A stretch of DNA of 64,000 nucleotides. Origin: Gammaproteobacteria bacterium. Its GTDB lineage: Bacteria; Pseudomonadota; Gammaproteobacteria; Pseudomonadales; Halieaceae. A program made the position numbers and the translations under genes. Positions 35,857-43,633 of this stretch are shown piece after piece. Below the pieces are notes generated by a model, which searched no databases, was not told the origin of the DNA, and was given only the letters and a program-made list of their open reading frames with translations. The first letter of the stretch is position 1. Each line of letters begins with the position of its first letter. The stretch spans positions 1 through 64,000 of the forward strand of contig JAUIMF010000006.1 in assembly GCA_030433415.1 (NCBI GenBank). The letters run 5' to 3'.

Positions 35857-37990
35857 CGCGCGCTTGCCCGACGCTACGGCCAACGCCACACCTCTGACCG
35901 GCATCGGCGCACCGCTGGTCATGCTGCTGTTGCTGTCGATGATTGTGCTGCCTCTGCCACCGACGGCGTTGGACCTGTTGTTCACCTTTAACATCGCCCT
36001 GGCGATCATTGTGCTGCTGGCCGCGGTCTATGCCGCCCGACCCCTGGAGTTCGCCGTATTCCCCACGGTACTGCTCATCTCAACTTTGTTGCGTCTGGGT
36101 CTGAACGTCGCGTCAACGCGGGTCGTGTTGCTCGACGGGCACACGGGCACGGCGGCAGCGGGTCGAGTGATTGAGTCCTTCGGTGAATTCGTGGTCGGCG
36201 GCAGCTACGCCGTGGGTCTCGTGCTGTTCACGATTCTGGTCGTTATCAACTTTGTGGTGATCACCAAGGGCGCGGGGCGTATTTCTGAAGTGACGGCACG
36301 CTTCACCCTGGACGCGATGCCCGGCAAACAAATGGCCATCGATGCGGACCTGAATGCGGGCCTGATCACACAGGACGAGGCGCTGCGCCGGCGCGAAGAA
36401 GTGGGTCAGGAGGCGGACTTCTACGGCGCCATGGACGGTGCGAGTAAATTTGTGCGCGGTGACGCTGTCGCGGGCATCCTTATTCTGTTCATCAATATTC
36501 TCGGCGGATTCGCCATTGGCACGCTGCAGCACGATCTCAGCGCGGCCCAGGCCGCCGAAAACTACGTACTGCTGACCATCGGTGATGGTCTGGTCGCACA
36601 GATTCCCTCGATGCTGTTGTCGACGGCCGCAGCGATTGTGGTGACGCGCATGTCCGGCACCGCCGACATGGGTGCGGAAGTGGCGTCACAGCTGACTGAC
36701 AACCCCCGTGTGCTCTACGTAACCGCGGGTGTCATCGGTCTGATGGGCATCGTTCCGGGTATGCCGAATCTCGTGTTCCTGTCCATCGCTGCCATGCTGG
36801 GCGTCGTGGCCTTCCTGCGGGGTCAGCCCAAGGCGGAGCCTGTGGTGGAGCCGGAGCCGGCAGAAGAGCCGCGGGCGAGCGATACCCGCGATCTGAGCTG
36901 GGATGATGTGCAGGAGGTCGATGAGATCGGTCTGGAGGTGGGTTACCGGTTGATCTCGCTGGTCGATCGCAATCAGGGCGGTGATCTGCTGAGTCGTATC
37001 AAGGGCGTGCGCAAGAAGCTGTCCCAGGAACTGGGTTTTCTGGTGCATTCGGTGCATATCCGCGACAACCTGGACCTGTCGCCCAATACCTACCGCATCA
37101 GCCTGCACGATGTGATCGCTGGCGAGGGCGAGGTGTTCCCCGGACGCGAGTTGGCGATCAATCCGGGGCAGGTGTTCGGCGAACTCGAGGGCGTGGCCAC
37201 GAAGGACCCCACCTTTGGCCTGGATGCGGTATGGATCGATGCGTCCCAGCGGGATGAGGCCCAGACCATGGGGTATACGGTGGTCGACAGCAGCACGGTG
37301 ATTGCCACGCATCTGAGCCAGATTCTCAAGAACCAGGCCCATGAACTGATCGGGCAGGACGGCGTGCAGCAACTGCTGGACAAGCTGGCCAAGACCTCGC
37401 CCAAGCTGGTCGAAAGCCTGGTGCCCGGGGTCATGGGGCTCGCCGAAGTTACGCGGGTGGTTCACAACCTGCTCGAAGAAGGAATCCCTGTGCGCGACAT
37501 GCGCACGATCGCCGAGGCACTGGCTGACAATGGCGCAAAGGGTCAGGATTCTGACGCCCTGACCGCCAAAGTTCGCGTCGCCCTGGGGCCGGCAATCTTC
37601 CAGACCGTCAACGGAACGGCGCGGGAGATGCCCGTAATGGTGCTCGACAGCCAGTTGGAACAGATATTGCTGTCATCTGTACAGGGTGCCCCCGGCGGAC
37701 TGGAGCCTTCGCTCATGGACGCGGTGATTCAGCAGGTCGTGGCGGCGTCCGGCAAGATGGAAGCGGAAGGCCGCAATCCCGTCCTGCTCGTGGCCAGCAG
37801 TATTCGCTTGTTCCTGTCCCGCCTGTTGCGCGGTCGCATGAACAACTTCTACATCCTGGCTTATGAGGAGGTGCCGCCGACGAAATCGATTCGGGTGGTA
37901 TCGACCATTGGCAGCAATCCCGCCCAGACGGGTGGCAGTGCGCCTGGGGCAACAGGCGCGACGACGGCGGGTAGCGCACCCGCTGCGTAG
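35843..37990 (+). CDS. flhA: FlhA, export-gate protein
   Basis: The 715-residue protein has about eight membrane helices and a large cytosolic domain. Conserved parts include VLLISTLLRLGLNVASTRVV, ARFTLDAMPGKQMAIDADLN, and a C-terminal PVMVLDSQLEQILLSSVQ. The start ATG 35843 is preceded by AGGAG and lies within flhB (14-bp overlap); the TTG at 35825 is less likely. FlhA receives chaperone-substrate pairs. Confidence 0.96.
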   Translation: MATTDARLPDATANATPLTGIGAPLVMLLLLSMIVLPLPPTALDLLFTFNIALAIIVLLAAVYAARPLEFAVFPTVLLISTLLRLGLNVASTRVVLLDGHTGTAAAGRVIESFGEFVVGGSYAVGLVLFTILVVINFVVITKGAGRISEVTARFTLDAMPGKQMAIDADLNAGLITQDEALRRREEVGQEADFYGAMDGASKFVRGDAVAGILILFINILGGFAIGTLQHDLSAAQAAENYVLLTIGDGLVAQIPSMLLSTAAAIVVTRMSGTADMGAEVASQLTDNPRVLYVTAGVIGLMGIVPGMPNLVFLSIAAMLGVVAFLRGQPKAEPVVEPEPAEEPRASDTRDLSWDDVQEVDEIGLEVGYRLISLVDRNQGGDLLSRIKGVRKKLSQELGFLVHSVHIRDNLDLSPNTYRISLHDVIAGEGEVFPGRELAINPGQVFGELEGVATKDPTFGLDAVWIDASQRDEAQTMGYTVVDSSTVIATHLSQILKNQAHELIGQDGVQQLLDKLAKTSPKLVESLVPGVMGLAEVTRVVHNLLEEGIPVRDMRTIAEALADNGAKGQDSDALTAKVRVALGPAIFQTVNGTAREMPVMVLDSQLEQILLSSVQGAPGGLEPSLMDAVIQQVVAASGKMEAEGRNPVLLVASSIRLFLSRLLRGRMNNFYILAYEEVPPTKSIRVVSTIGSNPAQTGGSAPGATGATTAGSAPAA

Positions 37991-38005
37991 TGAGGAAGCA
38001 ACGCT

Positions 38006-39142
38006 ATGAAAATTGAACGTTACACAGGTCGCGATACCCGCGAAGCGATGGCGCTGGTGAGGGCAGGCTTGGGCTCAGACGCCTATATTCTCGCCAATCG
38101 GCGTGTGAACGGGCAGGTGGAACTTACCGCTGCGGTGGATCTGGACGAAGTGATCGCCGCCAATGAGCCCCGACGCTCGGCCGCGGTGGATGTAAGACGG
38201 TCTGTTGTTGCGCCATCCGGCGGCGACATGCAGCTCAAGGAACTCGAGAACGAGCTGCACCGGCTGCGCGGTATTCTCGAAACGGAGCTCGGGGATCGGA
38301 GCTGGCGTGACGTGGCAGGGCAGCCCGCAGCGCAGAGCACGGCGCGTCAGCGCCTGTTGCGCCTGGGCTTGTCACGTTCGCTGGCCGGACAACTGCTGGA
38401 GCGTGCGCCACGCGATGGCAGCGTCGAGCAATTGTGGCGCCTGGCGTTGGCGGGGCTGGGGAGACGCCTCAAATCCATGCCACCGCAGGACAGTCCTTCC
38501 GCGGTGACCGCGATCTACGGCGGTACCGGTGTCGGCAAAACGTCCACAATTGCCAAGCTTGCTGGCCGCGATCTGCAGCGCTTTGGTATCGATGGCGTGG
38601 CCCTGATTACCGTCGACAGCTATCGCATTGGTGCTCAGGAACAGCTCGCGAGCTTTGCCGATGCCCTGGGATTACCCCTGATACCGGCTCGTGACGCACG
38701 GGAGCTTGCGGGCGCGATTGAGTCTTTGCGCGGGCGGCGCATCTATATTGATACCGCAGGCATGAGTCAGCGTGATGCCCGTTTGCACGGCCAGTGGAGC
38801 CTGGTGCGCCAGGCCTGTCCCGAAGCCTGCCATCTGCTCGCGATTGCCGCGTCGGCCCAGCCGGCGCAGAGCCGATCCATTGCCGCGGCCTTTGGTTCCC
38901 GATCCCTGAGCGGTGCTATCATCACCAAGGTGGACGAGGCCCATAGTCTGGGTGGTGTCATTGACGTACTGCTGGGCAGCGGTCTGGCGGTGCACAGTGT
39001 CTGCGACGGCCAGCGGGTGCCCGATGATCTCGCGCCGATGGACGCGACCGCATTGCTGGCAAAGGCCGTCGCGCTCGCCGGCATCGGGCAGTCAGATCAC
39101 CGTCGTGCCACGATGCCGGGCATGGCGCGGGCTACGGCCTGA
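38006..39142 (+). CDS. flhF: FlhF, SRP-type GTPase for flagellar placement
   Basis: The 378-residue protein has an N-terminal basic/polar region (MKIERYTGRDTREAMALVRA) and a C-terminal GTPase domain: G1 GGTGVGKTSTIAKLA (about 171), VDSYRIGAQEQL, G3 DTAGMSQRD and G4 TKVDEAHSLGG. It marks the cell pole for the flagellum. It is followed by fleN, its antagonist. The length is shorter than the 430-480 of many FlhF proteins. Confidence 0.95.
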   Translation: MKIERYTGRDTREAMALVRAGLGSDAYILANRRVNGQVELTAAVDLDEVIAANEPRRSAAVDVRRSVVAPSGGDMQLKELENELHRLRGILETELGDRSWRDVAGQPAAQSTARQRLLRLGLSRSLAGQLLERAPRDGSVEQLWRLALAGLGRRLKSMPPQDSPSAVTAIYGGTGVGKTSTIAKLAGRDLQRFGIDGVALITVDSYRIGAQEQLASFADALGLPLIPARDARELAGAIESLRGRRIYIDTAGMSQRDARLHGQWSLVRQACPEACHLLAIAASAQPAQSRSIAAAFGSRSLSGAIITKVDEAHSLGGVIDVLLGSGLAVHSVCDGQRVPDDLAPMDATALLAKAVALAGIGQSDHRRATMPGMARATA

Positions 39143-39206
39143 CCGCGATGTGCCCTGGCGGGCTGCAGGCGCCGGGTACGACGCAGTTGAAACGGTTTAA
39201 CGAGTG

Positions 39207-39210
39207 GGAG
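39207..39210 (+). promoter_or_regulatory. Ribosome site that supports the ATC start of fleN
   Basis: GGAG lies 7 nt before the ATC at 39218. This is the best Shine-Dalgarno sequence in the region and points to ATC as the start. Confidence 0.5.
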
Positions 39211-39217
39211 AAGGGCT

Positions 39218-40042
39218 ATCAGTAACGGGGGACCAGTCAACGTCATCGCCGTCACCAGCGGCAAGGGTGGGGTCGGCAAGACCAACATCGCCGTGAACCT
39301 TGCCGTGGGCCTGGCCCAGGCGGGGCAGCGCGTGCTGCTGTTTGATGCGGACCTTGGGCTGGCCAACGTGGATATTGCCCTGGGCCTCAAGCCCGAGTAC
39401 GACGTGCAGCACGTGATTTCGGGTGAGCGCAGCCTCGACGAAATCCTCATGACCGGACCCGAGGGCATTCGTATTATCCCCGCGGCTTCAGGCGTGGCGC
39501 GCATGGCGAGCCTGTCTCCGACGGAACAGGCAGGCCTGGTGCACGCCTTCAGTGAGCTGCGTATTCCCGTCGATACGCTGATCGTCGACACGGGAGCGGG
39601 CATCGACAACACGGTGCTGACCTTCACCGCTGCCTGCCAGGAAGTCCTGGTGGTGATCTGTGATGAGCCAACCTCGCTGACCGATGCCTACGCCCTCATC
39701 AAGGTGCTGAACCAGAAGTGCGACGTGAAGCGTTTTCAGATTCTGGCCAACATGGTGGACAACGAATTACAGGGCCGCCAGCTCTTCGAAAAACTCTGCC
39801 GTGTGACCGATCGGTTCCTGGATGTACACCTGGGATTTCTTGGCAGCGTTCCTCGCGATGACTATCTGCGCCGCGCCGTGCGCGCGCAGCGCGCGGTGCT
39901 CAGTGAATACCCTCGCTCCGAGGCTGCCCGGGCCATCAGTGCCATAGCGCGGCGCGTGGCGGCACTTCCTCCGGCAGGGTCTGCCGGGGGGCTGGGTTTC
40001 TTCATGGAGCGGATGATTGAGTACCGCAGCGGCAGCGCGTGA
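39218..40042 (+). CDS. fleN: FleN (FlhG), flagellar number ATPase, with probable ATC start
   Basis: The MinD/ParA-type protein limits flagella number and antagonises FleQ. The P-loop is SGKGGVGKTNIAVNLA, followed by VLLFDADLGLANVDIALGL. The in-frame stop at 39188-39190 is followed by no ATG, GTG or TTG until 39293, which lies after the P-loop and would destroy it. The N-terminus NGGPVNVIAVTSGKGG lines up with known FleN proteins (PVQVIAVTGGKGG) from an ATC codon at 39218, which has GGAG 7 nt upstream. The product would be about 274 residues, normal for FleN. A sequence error at the start codon is the main alternative. Confidence 0.85.
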   Translation: MSNGGPVNVIAVTSGKGGVGKTNIAVNLAVGLAQAGQRVLLFDADLGLANVDIALGLKPEYDVQHVISGERSLDEILMTGPEGIRIIPAASGVARMASLSPTEQAGLVHAFSELRIPVDTLIVDTGAGIDNTVLTFTAACQEVLVVICDEPTSLTDAYALIKVLNQKCDVKRFQILANMVDNELQGRQLFEKLCRVTDRFLDVHLGFLGSVPRDDYLRRAVRAQRAVLSEYPRSEAARAISAIARRVAALPPAGSAGGLGFFMERMIEYRSGSA

Positions 40043-40057
40043 CCGGGTAGTGCTGCG

Positions 40058-40768
40058 ATGAGTCGGCTCGCCGCCTACGGCCAGGAAGAGCGAAGTGCTG
40101 CTGACGCCGTGGTGCGCGAGTACCTGCCCCTGGTAAAGAAAATAGCCCTGCGCCTTGCGGCAAAGCTCCCGGCAGAGATCGAGGTGGATGACCTGATGCA
40201 GGTGGGTCTTATGGGCCTGCTGCGTGCCCGGGACAGTTACGATCCACAGCAGGGGGCGAGCTTCGGTACCTACGCCGGCATTCGGATCAAGGGTGCGATG
40301 CTCGATGAGATTCGCGCCCACGACTGGTTACCGCGCTCGGTGCAGTCGCAGTTGCGGAAGGTCTCTGAGGCGATTGACCGCGCCGATGCACGCCTGGGCC
40401 GTGCGGCGCAGGACGCGGAGATTGCCGAAGAATTGGGCATGAACGTGGATGAATACCAGCGTTTGTCGGGAGAGCTGGCCTGTGCGCGTATGACACGCAT
40501 ACCCGACTGTGCCGAAGCGGAGTTCGCCCCCGCCCTTGGCACGGCTCCCCAGGAAGCGGTAGACGACGAGGGTTTTCGTGCGGCGCTCGCCAGAGCGGTG
40601 GACCAGTTGCCCGAGAAGGAGCGTTTGATGATGTCGCTGTACTACGCTGAAGAATTGAACCTCAAGGAGATCGGCGCGGTGCTTGGCGTATCGGAATCCC
40701 GGGTCTCACAGTTACACGGGCAGGCCCTGGCGCGGCTGCGGGCGCGCCTGGCGGAATGGCAGTCATAG
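40058..40768 (+). CDS. fliA: FliA, sigma-28 factor
   Basis: The 236-residue sigma factor shows region 2 (YLPLVKKIALRLAAKLPAEI; DDLMQVGLMGLLRARDSYDP; GTYAGIRIKGAMLDEIRAHD) and region 4 (LPEKERLMMSLYYAEELNLK followed by EIGAVLGVSESRVSQLHGQA). It transcribes flgM, fliC and probably other late genes in this window, and is held by FlgM. The length matches the family. Confidence 0.97.
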   Translation: MSRLAAYGQEERSAADAVVREYLPLVKKIALRLAAKLPAEIEVDDLMQVGLMGLLRARDSYDPQQGASFGTYAGIRIKGAMLDEIRAHDWLPRSVQSQLRKVSEAIDRADARLGRAAQDAEIAEELGMNVDEYQRLSGELACARMTRIPDCAEAEFAPALGTAPQEAVDDEGFRAALARAVDQLPEKERLMMSLYYAEELNLKEIGAVLGVSESRVSQLHGQALARLRARLAEWQS

Positions 40769-40780
40769 GGCGGACCACTT

Positions 40781-41572
40781 ATGGCAGACGCACCCGAAAA
40801 CAACGGTAATCAACGTCCGGCGCTGGGCAGGTTGGATTTTCTGACGTTGATTGGCGTGACCATGGCGGTCGGTGCCGTGGTGGGCGGAAACTGGCTTGAA
40901 GGTGGTCGTGTGTCGGTGTTGCTGCAGCTCACCGCCTTTGTGATTGTCATGGGGGGGACGCTGGGTGCAGTGCTGATCCAGACGCCGCCGCGGGACTTTC
41001 GTCTGGCCCTGGTGCATCTGGTGTGGGTGATCCGCCCCCCCGCCTACCGCCGCGCCGATCTGCTCGAAGACGTGGTCGAGTGGAGTCGGCAGGCGCGCCG
41101 GGACGGGCTGTTGGCGCTTGAGAAGCGCGCACTCGCGCAAAACGACCCGTTCCTGAGCAAGGGCATGCGTCTGCTTGTGGATGGGTTGGATCCCGAAGAA
41201 ATCCGCTCCGTGATGGAAGTCGAGATCGACAATTCCCTCAGTCAGCTGGCGCGGGCAGGAAGACTGTACGAGGCCATGGGGGGCTATTCCCCCACCATCG
41301 GCATTATCGGCGCCGTGCTCGGGCTGATTCACGTCATGAACAATCTGCAGGACCCTTCGGAGCTGGGGCAGGGCATTGCGGTGGCCTTTGTCGCCACCAT
41401 CTACGGCGTCGGTTTTGCGAACCTGTTCTTTCTGCCGATCTCCAATAAACTCAAAACACTGTCCCGGGACCAGATGGAATATCAGGAGATGGTGGTGGAC
41501 GGCATCGCCATGATCGCCGATGGAGACAACCCCTCGGCGATCCGCAATAAACTCGAAGGGTATCTGGACTAG
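40781..41572 (+). CDS. motC: MotC, stator protein (MotA type)
   Basis: The 263-residue protein is a MotA-family stator with four membrane helices. It shows LTLIGVTMAVGAVVGGNWLE, YEAMGGYSPTIGIIGAVLGL (the MotA-type proline-containing loop) and VAFVATIYGVGFANLFFLPI. It pairs with MotD, which starts 2 bp after its stop. It follows fliA directly; the cheYZAB genes present at this place in Pseudomonas are missing. Confidence 0.93.
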   Translation: MADAPENNGNQRPALGRLDFLTLIGVTMAVGAVVGGNWLEGGRVSVLLQLTAFVIVMGGTLGAVLIQTPPRDFRLALVHLVWVIRPPAYRRADLLEDVVEWSRQARRDGLLALEKRALAQNDPFLSKGMRLLVDGLDPEEIRSVMEVEIDNSLSQLARAGRLYEAMGGYSPTIGIIGAVLGLIHVMNNLQDPSELGQGIAVAFVATIYGVGFANLFFLPISNKLKTLSRDQMEYQEMVVDGIAMIADGDNPSAIRNKLEGYLD

Positions 41573-41574
41573 CC

Positions 41575-42468
41575 GTGTCGCGCCGTCGCCGCATGCCCGA
41601 GTACGTTGATAACCACGAGCGGTGGCTGGTGTCCTACGCAGATTTCATCACGCTGTTATTCGCGTTTTTTGTGGTGCTGTACTCAACGTCCCGCGTGAGC
41701 AGCGGCAGTTTCCGCGCCATGTCTGACTCCATACTCGATGCATTTGAGTTACCGAACCAGTCCCTGGCCACCGGAGAGCGCGGTGAGGCAGCGCGCAGCG
41801 ACCTCGAAGCGTCGGACCAATCGCGTCAGAGCGGCGAAAATGCCCTGATGTCACCCTTGCGCCGGGCCGCCACAGGTGATGATGCCGGTGATCTGGGTGC
41901 GGCGGTGGTCGAGAGCGGGCGCGATGGCCCCACGTCGGATCCCATTGAAGGCGCCGATGAATACGCGGTGCGCGAAGTCAACGCCATCGCCACGGCGCTT
42001 GAAGACTCCATCGGCGACCTGGTGGCGCCCAGTGTTACCGGTATCCGCCGAAACCCCACCTGGGTCCAGATCGATATTCCCAGTAATCTGGTGTTTCCCG
42101 CGGGCTCGCGGGTATTGCTCAACGATGCGGTACCGCTGTTGCAGCGTTTTGCGGACATCCTGAAAGACTTGCCCAACGAGGTCGAGGTGCATGCGCACAC
42201 CGACAATCGTCCCCTGCGCAATGGCCTGTTCGAATCCAACTGGGAGCTCTCGGCGGCGCGAGCAGTGACCGTGGCAAAACAGCTGGCGGAAATGGGCGTT
42301 GATCCCGCGCGCCTCGCTGCCACTGGCTACGCCGGACACCGGCCTGTGAGCGACAACGCCACGGAAGAGGGCCGGGCAGCAAACCAGCGTCTGGTTCTGC
42401 ATATCCGTACCACGTCCCTGAGCGACGCCGACGTCGCAGACCTGCAGCGTCAACTGAACGATGGCTGA
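41575..42468 (+). CDS. motD: MotD, stator protein (MotB type)
   Basis: The 297-residue protein starts at GTG. It has a short basic N-terminus and one membrane helix with the ion-binding Asp23 (YADFITLLFAFFVVLYS). The C-terminal OmpA-like peptidoglycan-binding domain contains VEVHAHTDNRPLRNGLFESN and NWELSAARAVTVAKQL. It anchors the MotC channel to the wall. Its stop overlaps the start of a small gene. Confidence 0.93.
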   Translation: MSRRRRMPEYVDNHERWLVSYADFITLLFAFFVVLYSTSRVSSGSFRAMSDSILDAFELPNQSLATGERGEAARSDLEASDQSRQSGENALMSPLRRAATGDDAGDLGAAVVESGRDGPTSDPIEGADEYAVREVNAIATALEDSIGDLVAPSVTGIRRNPTWVQIDIPSNLVFPAGSRVLLNDAVPLLQRFADILKDLPNEVEVHAHTDNRPLRNGLFESNWELSAARAVTVAKQLAEMGVDPARLAATGYAGHRPVSDNATEEGRAANQRLVLHIRTTSLSDADVADLQRQLNDG

Positions 42469-42640
42469 TCCGATTGATCCCATCACACCCCCTGTAACGG
42501 GCACTCCGCCCCTGCGTCGTGTCCGTCCCAGCGAACGTCGACGCCAGCCCCCCAGACAGCGGCCCGAACAGCACGAGGACGAACCCGACCTTCGCGACGA
42601 GAAGTCCCGCAAGGGTCGGCATATCGACGAACACTGCTAA
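42461..42640 (+). CDS. Small basic/acidic protein coupled to motD, function unknown
   Basis: A 59-codon ORF starts at an ATG inside the motD stop region (overlap of 8 bp). The product begins MADPIDPITPPVTGTPPLRR and is rich in Pro, Arg, Glu and Asp (RRQPPRQRPEQHEDEPD), ending GRHIDEHC. It has no membrane segment. The overlap suggests translational coupling. I recall small proteins with a similar HIDEY-type end in flagellar regions of other gammaproteobacteria, but cannot confirm this. The repeat array starts 4 bp after its stop. Confidence 0.55.
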   Translation: MADPIDPITPPVTGTPPLRRVRPSERRRQPPRQRPEQHEDEPDLRDEKSRKGRHIDEHC

Positions 42641-42643
42641 TTC

Positions 42644-42685
42644 TGCTTCGTAGTTCGCGTCCCAGCGAGAGTGCTACGTAGGTTG
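42644..42685 (+). repeat. 42-bp repeat, first copy
   Basis: This copy starts TGCTTCGTAGTTCGCGTCCC and differs from the central copies mainly after the AGCG, where it reads AGAGTGCTACGTAGG. Confidence 0.85.
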
Positions 42686-43013
42686 TGCTTCGTAGTTCGC
42701 GTCCCAGCGTCAGCACACGTCAGCTTCGTTCCGCTCACTAGGAGGGGGGACGTTCGCTACACGAACCTGCCGCGCGCTGCCGCTGGGACGCTGACGCCGT
42801 GCAAGATTACCGTGCGCTGCCGCTGGGACGCTGACGCTGTGCAGGACTGCCGGGGTCCTGTTACTAGGACGCCTACGTCGTGCAGTAATCGCCGTTCGTT
42901 GGCGCATGCAGGAGCGAGGCACGCTGTCGTTACGGAGTGAGCGTCCCCCTCCCTAGCGAACGCAGTGACGGCAGCGTGTCTCGCGGATTCAGGCTCCCAC
43001 AGCCGTCGGGTTG
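42686..43013 (+). repeat. Long unit A
   Basis: The unit starts with a 42-mer head, followed by GCTCACTAGGAGGGGGGACG, GCCGCTGGGACGCTGACG (twice), and a 71-nt hairpin region. Its first ~140 and last ~130 bp nearly match unit B; the ~60 bp between differ. A block near its start and a block in the hairpin region are imperfect inverted copies of each other (GGAGGGGGGACG against CGTCCCCCTCCC). Confidence 0.85.
42914..42984 (+). other. Long hairpin in unit A
   Basis: The arms 42914-42933 and 42965-42984 pair over 20 bp. Three of the pairs are G-U on the plus-strand RNA; on the minus strand they would be A-C mismatches. This favours a plus-strand transcript folding here. Confidence 0.6.
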
Positions 43014-43139
43014 TGCTTCGTAGTACGCGTCCCAGCGTCAGTACTCGGTAGGTCGTGCTTCGTAGTTCGGGTCCCAGCGTCAGTACTCGGTAGGTCGTGC
43101 TTCGTAGTTCGGGTCCCAGCGTCAGTACTCGGTAGGTCG
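43014..43139 (+). repeat. Three tandem 42-bp repeats
   Basis: The units start at 43014, 43056 and 43098. Each begins TGCTTCGTAGT and ends CTCGGTAGGTCG. The second and third look identical. The fourth start, at 43140, opens long unit B. Confidence 0.93.
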
Positions 43140-43460
43140 TGCTTCGTAGTACGCGTCCCAGCGTCAGCACACGTCAGCTTCGTTCCGCTCACTAGGAGGG
43201 GGGACGTTCGCTACACGAACCTGCCGCGCGCTGCCGCTGGGACGCTGACGCCGTGTAAGATTACCGCGCGCTGCCGCTGGGTCGGATGACATGCAGGACC
43301 TCGGAGTACCGCTCTGGCGCGAAACATGTTCAGTACCGCCGTTCGTTGGCGCATGCAGGAGCGAGGCACGGTGTCGTTACGGAGTGAGCGTCCCCCTCCC
43401 TAGCGAACGCAGTGACGGCAGCGTGTCTCGCGGATTCAGGCCCCAGCAGCCGTCGGGTTG
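43140..43460 (+). repeat. Long unit B
   Basis: This unit is a near copy of unit A with a different middle (about 43280-43340) and the same 3' part, up to CCGTCGGGT. Confidence 0.87.
43361..43431 (+). other. Long hairpin in unit B
   Basis: The same 71-nt fold as in unit A, with one extra mismatch (CACGGTG in place of CACGCTG in the 5' arm). Confidence 0.55.
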
Positions 43461-43502
43461 TGCTTCGTAGTTCGCGTCCCAGCGTGAGTGCTAGGTAGGT
43501 CG
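43461..43502 (+). repeat. 42-bp repeat before unit C
   Basis: The copy reads TGCTTCGTAGTTCGCGTCCC at its start and GTGAGTGCTAGGTAGGTCG at its end. It is closest to the first copy at 42644. Confidence 0.85.
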
Positions 43503-43625
43503 TGCTTCGTAGTTCGCGTCCCAGCGTCAGCACACGTCAGCTTCGTTCCGCTCACTGGGAGGGGGGGACGTTCGCTACACGAAACTGCCGCGCGCTGCCG
43601 CTGGGCCGCTGACGCCGTGCAAGAT
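43503..43625 (+). repeat. Long unit C, truncated
   Basis: Only the first ~123 bp of the long unit are present, ending at GCCGTGCAAGAT, the place where units A and B continue with TACC-type sequence. The hairpin part is missing. Confidence 0.83.
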
Positions 43626-43633
43626 GCCGCGGG

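Larger units (their letters stand above)
42644..43625. repeat. Composite intergenic repeat array
   Basis: About 980 bp that fill the gap between two convergent operons are made of one short repeat (42 bp) and a longer unit (about 320-330 bp). Order: one 42-mer, long unit A, three 42-mers, long unit B, one 42-mer, truncated long unit C. The array starts 4 bp after the small gene behind motD and ends 8 bp before the stop of the PilZ gene. Open frames on both strands come from the repeat length being 14 codons; none has a convincing start or family. There are no unique spacers, so it is not CRISPR. Confidence 0.9.

Noticed and set aside
39293-40042. fleN starting at GTG 39293
   Set aside because: This start would remove the P-loop GKGGVGKT, which is needed for function and lies in the same frame just upstream.
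43014-43139. CRISPR array
   Set aside because: The 42-bp units are head to tail with no unique spacers, and no cas genes are present.
42757-43170. Repeat-containing protein on the minus strand (137 codons) and similar frames on the plus strand
   Set aside because: The frames exist because the repeat is a multiple of three. They overlap on both strands and lack a ribosome site or known domain.
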